DNA of 13,701 bases from Neisseriaceae bacterium (lineage in GTDB: Bacteria > Pseudomonadota > Gammaproteobacteria > Burkholderiales > Neisseriaceae), in the NCBI GenBank assembly GCA_030146285.1, contig JASLBZ010000117.1, positions 1-13,701 of the forward strand, in the 5' to 3' direction. A program made the translations under genes and the position numbers. Each line of letters begins with the position of its first letter. Position 1 is the first letter of the stretch. This document shows, piece after piece, positions 6,341 to 12,080 of the stretch. Below the pieces are notes generated by a model. The model made no database searches. It had not been told where the DNA came from and saw nothing but the letters and a program-made list of their open reading frames with translations.

Positions 6341-6525
6341 CTTCTTTTTTTAATGGTGCCGTACAAATCAAATACAGCAAAAAGCAATAGATAGTAATTG
6401 ATAAAGCTTTCCCAATAAGAATTATTGAAAAGCAGTCCGTAACCACTTTTGACATTTAAGTACAATAAATACGGAATTGTTATCAACCAGAACAACCAAA
6501 ATACCGTGCGTATAATCTCGCCCAT
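6331..6525 (-). CDS. Small two-helix membrane protein of unknown function, 64 residues
   Basis: The predicted product begins MGEIIRTVFWLFWLITIPYL and has two hydrophobic segments, about residues 7-25 and 40-58. They are joined by a short polar loop (KSGYGLLFNNSYWES) and followed by a basic tail KKRRST. The tail favours a cytoplasmic C-terminus and, with two helices, a cytoplasmic N-terminus. AAGAA lies about 8 nt before the ATG, a weak ribosome-binding site. The stop codon sits inside a T-tailed hairpin, a compact arrangement that supports the gene being real and monocistronic. I do not recognise a family. Size and topology would fit a holin, a small stress protein or a superinfection-type membrane protein, but nothing distinguishes these. 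It lies next to the integrase relic, so it may be mobile-element cargo. Confidence 0.6.
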   Translation of the reverse strand: MGEIIRTVFWLFWLITIPYLLYLNVKSGYGLLFNNSYWESFINYYLLLFAVFDLYGTIKKRRST

Positions 6526-6725
6526 GAGAGGTTCTTAGTGATTAAAAAATTCCATTGTACTATATGTCGAATTGTTTGCCGTCTTTTTGAATTGTCATCC
6601 TTTTAATCCATCGACAAACTGATTGTTTGTTATGCTGTTTTTATTACAATGGCTGATGATGAGAGCTGGAAGACACATACAAAATGAATTTGACGATATT
6701 GATATTCAAAATGGAATATAAAATC

Positions 6726-6754
6726 TTATCAGAGTGCATTGATTGAGGTAGAAT
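6726..6754 (+). promoter_or_regulatory. Possible promoter of the unknown gene before phoU
   Basis: TTATCA (6726-6731) and TAGAAT (6749-6754) are spaced by 17 nt and lie about 50 nt before the start codon. The match is fair at -10 and weak at -35. The rest of 6526-6803 holds nothing else that I recognise. Confidence 0.35.
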
Positions 6755-6803
6755 AATATGCAATTGTGCTTGAAATACATTTTAAAGGTCTAAGGTTGCA
6801 TTC

Positions 6804-7763
6804 ATGAAAAGAGAGTCGTTTACAAATAATCCAGATTTGGTTTTTTATATTGCCGACGATTTGGTGGAGAAAAAACCAGATCATACCAAGCCAGTGGCTA
6901 TTGAGCCCCCCGTAGCCACGTCGGTAAAATCAACAGCTTCTGTTGATGATGCGGATGATTCTTGGGAAGAGCAATTGCTAAAGTTGCGCACCAATCGTGG
7001 TTCGGATATGTTTAAGAAAAAAGAGGCTTCGATTGCCAGCATCCTGAATCGAGCACCTGAGGTTAGCACCACTTCCGCTTCAAAAAGTAACAAGCCTGAA
7101 ACGGTTAAGGCTACCGTGATAGATGTTAAAAAACAGCAATTGAATGGCGCTCAAAAAGAGGTGGTGTATGATTATTTTATTGACAGTTGGCAAGAGAAAC
7201 ACAATTTAAGCCAAGCAGATCAAGATGAAATTGAGCTGCTTTTCAAAGAGGATTGGGTTGCTGCACAAAGTGATGTTTTGAGTATCAGTGAGCAAGCAAC
7301 GGACAATCAAACCATTCTTTTACACATGGTCGAAGAGATTCAGCCACCATTGGCCAGCACAACACCTCAATCGAATCTGCAAGTGAGCGAAGCTGCGAAA
7401 CCTAAATGGATAGCCGAAGAATTAAAAGCAGATGATGTCGGGCAAATGCCCATTGATGGGATATTGGATGACAATAAAGCGCTCACCGTGGCATTGCATG
7501 TGATTGCACCGGTTACGAGTGACAAAAGATTGTTGTGCATCAGTGAAAAAGACTTGGTTAAACGGTTGTCGGAACAGTTAGAAAGCCATTTAAGCAATAT
7601 CATTGGTGGTATTGTGAAAACACAAGTACAAAAGTACACCAACACTTTATTACAAGAAACGCAGGCATCATTACTGGAAGTGTTACCAAAAATCATTCAT
7701 GAAACCATTGATTACAATATAGATTCTATTTTAAAAGACATTAAAGGCAATACAAAGCAATAA
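6804..7763 (+). CDS. Unknown acidic protein with disordered N-terminal half and helical C-terminal region
   Basis: A 319-residue soluble protein that I cannot assign. After NPDLVFYIADDLVEKK (residues 9-24) come about 90 residues rich in Pro, Ser, Thr, Lys, Ala and Asp, including DDADDSWEEQLLKLRTNRG, with the look of a disordered linker. About residues 110-160 are more ordered (VVYDYFIDSWQEKHNL, DQDEIELLFKEDW). A second linker follows to about 240. The last 75 residues are strongly helical: KDLVKRLSEQLESHLSNII, then VQKYTNTLLQETQASLLEVL and KIIHETIDYNIDSILKDI. This helical tail faintly recalls multimerising polar-organiser tails such as PopZ, a loose analogy only. AAGG lies 9 nt before the ATG. 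It precedes phoU by 69 nt on the same strand, and no terminator lies between them, so co-transcription is likely. Confidence 0.75.
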   Translation: MKRESFTNNPDLVFYIADDLVEKKPDHTKPVAIEPPVATSVKSTASVDDADDSWEEQLLKLRTNRGSDMFKKKEASIASILNRAPEVSTTSASKSNKPETVKATVIDVKKQQLNGAQKEVVYDYFIDSWQEKHNLSQADQDEIELLFKEDWVAAQSDVLSISEQATDNQTILLHMVEEIQPPLASTTPQSNLQVSEAAKPKWIAEELKADDVGQMPIDGILDDNKALTVALHVIAPVTSDKRLLCISEKDLVKRLSEQLESHLSNIIGGIVKTQVQKYTNTLLQETQASLLEVLPKIIHETIDYNIDSILKDIKGNTKQ

Positions 7764-7832
7764 TTGTCACAATACTGCAATACAGCACGACTATCATTTA
7801 AGGCTATTGCCTGATTATGTTAAAGGATAAAT

Positions 7833-8558
7833 ATGGCTGAGCACACGTCTTCCCAGTTCAATATGGAATTGGAAAATGTCCGTACCAAAGTAATGAAAAT
7901 GGGTGGTTTATTGGAAAACCAATTGTTGGGTATTATTCATGCTACCTCAAAATTGGATGAGCAAGGTCTGCCTGATATTATTGCCAATGACAAACAAGTT
8001 GACCAGATGGAAGTGGATATTGACGATGAATGTCAGTTAATCATTGCCCGCCGCCAGCCTGCTGCAAGTGATTTGCGTTTGGTATTAACCGTAACGCGTA
8101 TTATTACTGATTTAGAGCGCATTGGTGATGAACTGAAAAAAGTGGCTTTGCGCGCACATGAGTTAATCAATAACGGGCGTGTGGCGAATAACCAATTTTA
8201 CGATTTGATTCGTATGTGCAAAATTGCTTTGGAAATGATGCAAACGTCTTTGGATGCCTTTGCACGTGTGAATCCAACTGCATTTATCACTGTAGCAAAA
8301 ATCGATGATGAATTGGATCAGGAATACGATAACCAATTGCGCAAATCCATGACGTATATGATGGAAGATCCACGAAACATTAGTGTATTAATGGATTTAT
8401 TATTTATGTACAAAGGGGTAGAGCGCATTGGAGATCATGCCTTGAATATCACTGAGCACGTGGTTTATTTGGCCAATGGTATCGATATTCGCCATACTTC
8501 ACGTGATGAGGCTAGCGAACAAATTATTGCATTGGCCGATAAAGAAACAACTCACTAG
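7833..8558 (+). CDS. phoU: Phosphate signalling and transport regulator PhoU
   Basis: A 241-residue cytoplasmic protein of two PhoU three-helix repeats. Each has the metal-binding signature: DLERIGDELKKVA at residues 93-105 and GVERIGDHALNITEHV at about 196-211. PhoU couples the Pst transporter to the PhoR/PhoB two-component system and keeps the regulon off when phosphate is ample. ARRQPAASDLRLVL, before the first signature, is also typical. Length is normal (E. coli PhoU is 241). AAAGGA lies 6 nt before the ATG, an excellent ribosome-binding site. No pst genes are in the window, so phoU is separate from a pstSCAB operon, or that operon is elsewhere. A hairpin terminator follows. A direct-repeat element loosely like a Pho box lies 52-69 nt upstream. 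Confidence 0.97.
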   Translation: MAEHTSSQFNMELENVRTKVMKMGGLLENQLLGIIHATSKLDEQGLPDIIANDKQVDQMEVDIDDECQLIIARRQPAASDLRLVLTVTRIITDLERIGDELKKVALRAHELINNGRVANNQFYDLIRMCKIALEMMQTSLDAFARVNPTAFITVAKIDDELDQEYDNQLRKSMTYMMEDPRNISVLMDLLFMYKGVERIGDHALNITEHVVYLANGIDIRHTSRDEASEQIIALADKETTH

Positions 8559-8585
8559 TGTGGTTGTTAGCATTGCATTTTCAAG

Positions 8586-8610
8586 AGCCAGGCGAGAGTC
8601 TGGCTTTTTT
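8586..8610 (+). terminator. Intrinsic terminator after phoU
   Basis: AGCCAGGC (8586-8593) pairs with GTCTGGCT (8598-8605), 8 bp with one G-U pair and a 4-nt GAGA loop, followed by a run of T to 8610. It lies 27 nt after the phoU stop. Confidence 0.9.
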
Positions 8611-8673
8611 ATTGCCAAGGCAAAATCAAGATGCCATAACGATTTCAGTACAAAGAATGTGTATTGTGGAGGC

Positions 8674-8708
8674 AAAAAAAGAGACCCCGCACCATAAAAT
8701 GCAGGGTC
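8674..8708 (-). terminator. Intrinsic terminator for hemF
   Basis: GACCC (8683-8687) pairs with GGGTC (8704-8708) and GCA (8689-8691) with TGC (8700-8702), with one C-A mismatch between. On the minus strand seven T follow the stem after a short TC (complement of 8674-8680). It is 122 nt beyond the hemF stop and faces the phoU terminator, so the two convergent units are well separated. Confidence 0.75.
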
Positions 8709-8830
8709 ACAACACACACATCAAGAGAGAACTGATTATATCGGCCTTTTGATGTTGAATACTTGATATACATCAGACAAAAGAAGTAATTAGCTTATTA
8801 TCAAGTAAAGTGCATAAACAGTTTTGGGTT

Positions 8831-9751
8831 TTATGCTTGCGCTGAATGCAACCAATCTTTGGGTTTTAAGAAGGCTTCTAATTCGGCTTCTGGGCTATTT
8901 TTCTCTGGTGTAAACTGGTATTCAAAGCGAACCAATGGTGGCATAGACATTAAAATGGACTCAATTCGACCACCGCTTTGTAAACCAAATAAAGTGCCGC
9001 GATCCCAAACCAAATTGAACTCGACATAACGGCCTCGGCGATACAGTTGGAATTGACGTTCCCGATCAGTATAAGGTTTGTGTTTGTTCTGGGTAACAAT
9101 GGGCAAATAAGCCTCTAAAAAACCATTGGCAATTGCTTGGATAAACGCGGTGCAAGTCTCTAGGTCCCACTCATTTAAATCATCAAAAAACAAACCACCA
9201 ATGCCTCGAGACTCTTGGCGATGCGGTAAGTAGAAATAGTCATCACACCATTTTTTATAACGTGGGTAAACATCTTCACCAAAAGGCTCGCATAAATCAT
9301 GTGCTGTTTGATGCCAGTGAATGGCCGCTTTTTCATCTGGGTAATAGGGAGTCAAGTCAAAACCACCACCAAACCACCAAATGGGATCAGCATCTTTTGG
9401 GTAGGCAATAAAAACCCGAACATTGGCGTGGCAAGTGGGAATGTAAGGATTCTCTGGGTGAACGACCAAAGAAACACCCATGGCTTCAAAAGAAGAGCCT
9501 GCTAATTCTGGTCTGTGGGCCGTGGCAGAGGCTGGCATGGTGTCGCCTTTGACATGTGAAAAATTCACACCGGCTTTTTCAAACACAGCACCTTCGGTGA
9601 GGACGTTGGTGCGGCCATGGTTATTGCCGTTTTGCCATTGATCAACATGAAATGTGCTGCTGCCATCAACATTGGATAAGGCTTCGCAAATTGTACTTTG
9701 AATGTTTAAAAAAATATTGGCAAGATTTTGGCTGTTTATCATCTGTATCAT
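8831..9751 (-). CDS. hemF: Oxygen-dependent coproporphyrinogen III oxidase
   Basis: A 306-residue cytosolic enzyme that decarboxylates two propionates of coproporphyrinogen III to give protoporphyrinogen IX, using O2, in haem synthesis. The family signatures are complete: GGVNF-like AGVNFSHVKGDTMP near residues 60-73, NPYIPTCHANVR (about 100-111), WWFGGGFDLTPYY (125-137), and the C-terminal YVEFNLVWDRGTLFGLQSGG followed by ESILMSMPP. Length is typical (E. coli HemF is 299). Two starts are possible, ATG at 9751 and ATG at 9742, three codons later. Neither has a strong ribosome-binding site, but AAAG lies 9 nt before the second, so the product may be 303 residues. Possession of HemF implies haem synthesis under oxygen. 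It is monocistronic and convergent with phoU. Confidence 0.97.
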   Translation of the reverse strand: MIQMINSQNLANIFLNIQSTICEALSNVDGSSTFHVDQWQNGNNHGRTNVLTEGAVFEKAGVNFSHVKGDTMPASATAHRPELAGSSFEAMGVSLVVHPENPYIPTCHANVRVFIAYPKDADPIWWFGGGFDLTPYYPDEKAAIHWHQTAHDLCEPFGEDVYPRYKKWCDDYFYLPHRQESRGIGGLFFDDLNEWDLETCTAFIQAIANGFLEAYLPIVTQNKHKPYTDRERQFQLYRRGRYVEFNLVWDRGTLFGLQSGGRIESILMSMPPLVRFEYQFTPEKNSPEAELEAFLKPKDWLHSAQA

Positions 9752-9973
9752 CTTTGTCTATTGGTATCTTTATCCTATTTTAGCCTATTATCCATATTCT
9801 ATGGGGCATACATAGCAATAGATGCTGGAAGTGAGATTCTATATGCCGTTTTGATATATAATTTGTAGCGCATATTACATAAAAAGTGTATATACTGTAA
9901 AAGCTTAACAGAAAATAACATATACTCTTAACTCATATATGGTATCTTAACTATTCGTTACATGGAGTGGTAG

Positions 9974-10690
9974 ATGAAAGGCAATACAAGTGAAGTAAAT
10001 GCAGTGGGCATTAAAAGTCCATTGTCGAAGACTTTATTCAAAGTCGCCTCTTATTTAACCGATGTCAACCAGAAGCAAAACTTGGCAGGCGCTTTAAAAT
10101 CGTTAAATAGTGTGAAAAAAGTAGATCAGAATGTGGATGGTTTAAAAGGCTATTACCTTGAAGTCAGTGATGATATCAATGCAGCTTTTGCAACCTATCA
10201 ATTGCATGGTGAAGAAAACAGCTATTTGGCTGATTTGCGTTTGGCTTCTATGTATGAGGGCATCGAACACTACCAAAATGCGTTTTATTATTATCAATTG
10301 GCCATGGAAAAGTTTGGTGATTCCTTTGCATTGTCGATGATGATTTATTATCTTGAAAACAAATTGGTAGATTACGATGATTTTGATGTGGTGTTCTTAA
10401 AGTCATTGTTAGAAACTGCTGTGACCATTGAGCGTTTGAATGTGCATCACAATAATATTTATTGTGAGTTATTGCATTATTTAGCCAAAAATGAAGATAC
10501 CTTCTCTCAGCGGTATTTGTGTTATTACCATTTGTACATTATGCAAGATAAAAACACCAGTGCACTTTGGTTAAGTGAGTTAGTAACAAATAAACACCAT
10601 TTATCAAAGAAATTTTTCAAAGACATCAAATGGCCGAATGTGAAAATGGATTTAAAAAAAAACACATCAAAAATCATGACGCGCCATTGA
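9974..10690 (+). CDS. Unknown helical protein with TPR/Sel1-like stretch, 238 residues
   Basis: I do not recognise a family. The protein begins MKGNTSEVNAVGIKSPLSKT, has no signal peptide or membrane segment, and looks all-helical. The middle, YLEVSDDINAAFATYQLHGE, then LADLRLASMYEGIEHYQNAF and YYYQLAMEKFGDSFALSMMI (about residues 60-125), has the Ala, Gly and Tyr spacing of TPR or Sel1-type helical hairpins: small residues inside, aromatic at the turns. The C-terminal third is rich in Tyr, His and Leu and ends in a basic tail (KMDLKKNTSKIMTRH). GGAG lies 8 nt before the ATG. The 222-bp region upstream, shared with divergent hemF, is AT-rich with several TATA-like strings but no convincing -35. 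A bidirectional terminator follows, shared with tyrP. Confidence 0.72.
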   Translation: MKGNTSEVNAVGIKSPLSKTLFKVASYLTDVNQKQNLAGALKSLNSVKKVDQNVDGLKGYYLEVSDDINAAFATYQLHGEENSYLADLRLASMYEGIEHYQNAFYYYQLAMEKFGDSFALSMMIYYLENKLVDYDDFDVVFLKSLLETAVTIERLNVHHNNIYCELLHYLAKNEDTFSQRYLCYYHLYIMQDKNTSALWLSELVTNKHHLSKKFFKDIKWPNVKMDLKKNTSKIMTRH

Positions 10691-10727
10691 GTAAATCGGA
10701 CTCATAACATGCCAGAAGAACCCAGAA

Positions 10728-10757
10728 AAAACCCCGCTATATTCGTAGCGGGGTTTT
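10728..10757. terminator. Bidirectional terminator between the convergent 238-residue gene and tyrP
   Basis: AAAACCCCGCTA (10728-10739) pairs perfectly over 12 bp with TAGCGGGGTTTT (10746-10757), loop 10740-10745. The A and T tracts at the base let it act on both strands. It is 37 nt after one stop and 25 nt after the other. Confidence 0.92.
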
Positions 10758-10782
10758 ATGATTATTTCCATCCAAATGGGGT

Positions 10783-11982
10783 TTAGCCGATGGGTGTGAT
10801 GATGTGAAACATTTGCAAAACCTGCGAGATGATAATTAAACAGCCCAAAACAAATGCAATGATTAAACCTGTTTTACCACCTTTAACCACATAGTCACCT
10901 CGGTAATTTTGTTGGCGCTTAGACCACACCAAAGCCACTGGCATGAATACTGCCAGTATGGTCAGTGCAATGGCTGCATAACCTAAAGCGGTAATAAAGC
11001 CTTGTGGGTAGAACAAAGCAAATCCCAATGGCGGTACAAAGGTAATCAAGGCAACCTGAAAGCGGTGTCCTGAGCTTTTATTTCGATGTAAAGAATCAGC
11101 CAAAAAGTCAAACAAGCCCAAACTCACACCCAAAAATGAAGTGGCCAAGGCCAAATCGGCAAATAAACTGACGGTCTGGCTAACCATTGATGTGCGTAAA
11201 GTGGTTTCGATGGAAGCAATAAAGCTACCTAAGTCGCTATTTTGAATCAATTCACTTTGCAAAAAGATGCCTTGAATTGCCAATTGCCACAGTATGTAAA
11301 CCACCAACGGAATAGCAGAGCCAACCAATAGAATTTTTCGCAAAGCTTTAATGTCTTTTCCAACATAATTCACAATGGATGGAATGCTGCCGTGAAAACC
11401 GAATGAGGTAAAAATCACCGGCAATGATGCAAACAATAAGCCTTGACCCATGGGCATGGCAATCAGATTACTCATTTTGATGTTGGGCAGCAATAAAAAC
11501 AACATGACAACCAAAGCAATGATTTTTAAACCAAATAAAACGCGGTTTACCACGTCAACCGAGTGGGTGCCAATAGCGACCACAATAGCCGCTGCAATGG
11601 TAAACAAGACTGCGCCCAAATGGGTTTGTTCTAAACCAAAAAACTGATTAATTTTAATATTCAGTTGGCTGCCACCGCCGGCAATGTAAGCGGCGCACAG
11701 TGCATAAAACAAAAAGAATACAGAGAAGGTAGCTAACATGCGGCCTTTGGCCCCTAAAAACTGTTGGGCCAGCGTGTGCAATGTGGCATCGCGATTGGCA
11801 TGTTGATGCACTTCTAGCATCAACATGGCGGTATAAGCCATTAAACACCAGATGCCAAGCATGATTAAGGTCGCTGCTGTAAAGCCAAGACCTGCAGAAG
11901 CCAGAGGTAAGGCCAACATGCCTGCGCCAATGGTTGTGCCGGCAATAATCAAAGTACTGCCAAATATTTTATTGTTTGTCAT
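10783..11982 (-). CDS. tyrP: Tyrosine-specific permease of the HAAAP family (TyrP type)
   Basis: A 399-residue inner-membrane transporter, expected to import tyrosine with protons. The N-terminus IFGSTLIIAGTTIGAGMLALPLASAGLGF is the family motif (given here in part: GSTLIIAGTTIGAGML at residues 8-23). YTAMLMLEVHQH, the segment IIALVVMLFLLLPNI, PVIFTSFGFHGSIPSIV, ADLALATSFLGVSLGLFDFL and FALFYPQGFITALGYA follow E. coli TyrP closely, and the length is the same within a few residues. About eleven membrane segments are visible. It is a paralogue of the mtr product 9 kb away but on the TyrP branch. No Shine-Dalgarno sequence precedes the ATG at 11982. That space is filled by one arm of a three-arm inverted-repeat leader. 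It lies 98 nt downstream of recN on the same strand, behind recN's terminator. Confidence 0.92.
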   Translation of the reverse strand: MTNNKIFGSTLIIAGTTIGAGMLALPLASAGLGFTAATLIMLGIWCLMAYTAMLMLEVHQHANRDATLHTLAQQFLGAKGRMLATFSVFFLFYALCAAYIAGGGSQLNIKINQFFGLEQTHLGAVLFTIAAAIVVAIGTHSVDVVNRVLFGLKIIALVVMLFLLLPNIKMSNLIAMPMGQGLLFASLPVIFTSFGFHGSIPSIVNYVGKDIKALRKILLVGSAIPLVVYILWQLAIQGIFLQSELIQNSDLGSFIASIETTLRTSMVSQTVSLFADLALATSFLGVSLGLFDFLADSLHRNKSSGHRFQVALITFVPPLGFALFYPQGFITALGYAAIALTILAVFMPVALVWSKRQQNYRGDYVVKGGKTGLIIAFVLGCLIIISQVLQMFHIITPIG

Positions 11983-11987
11983 CGAAT

Positions 11988-12057
11988 CAGTGCAATCACG
12001 TTAATGGGTTAAATGAAAAAGAAAATTGCACTGTACACGCAAAGCGCATTCAGTGCA
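11988..12057 (-). promoter_or_regulatory. Three-arm alternative-pairing leader before tyrP (candidate attenuator or operator)
   Basis: Read 5' to 3' on the minus strand, three related arms occur: TGCACTG (12057-12051), CAGTGCAA (12033-12026) and TTGCACTG (11995-11988). The middle arm can pair with the first, forming a T-tailed hairpin, or perfectly over 8 bp with the third, which sits 5 nt before the tyrP ATG where a ribosome-binding site would be. The two pairings exclude each other. This is the geometry of a transcription/translation switch, or of a repressor operator with repeated half-sites. The function is inferred. Confidence 0.4.
12016..12057 (-). terminator. Intrinsic terminator of recN
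   Basis: On the minus strand TGCACTG (12057-12051) pairs with CAGTGCA (12033-12027). The interior nearly continues the helix (AUG/UGU with wobbles, then CGC-UUU-GCG), with one A-A mismatch. ATTTTCTTTTT follows. It starts 24 nt after the recN stop, and shares its arms with the tyrP leader. Confidence 0.7.
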
Positions 12058-12080
12058 CACAAAATGCTTGTTACCAATGA

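Noticed and set aside
6576..6592. TTGCCGTCTTTTTGAA, resembling the Neisseria DNA uptake sequence GCCGTCTGAA
   Set aside because: The match is broken by inserted T residues, and no second copy or other recognised uptake-sequence dialect was found in the window.
8476..8752. Overlapping short ORFs on both strands around the phoU and hemF terminators
   Set aside because: They run through two clear terminators and have no ribosome-binding sites or family resemblance.
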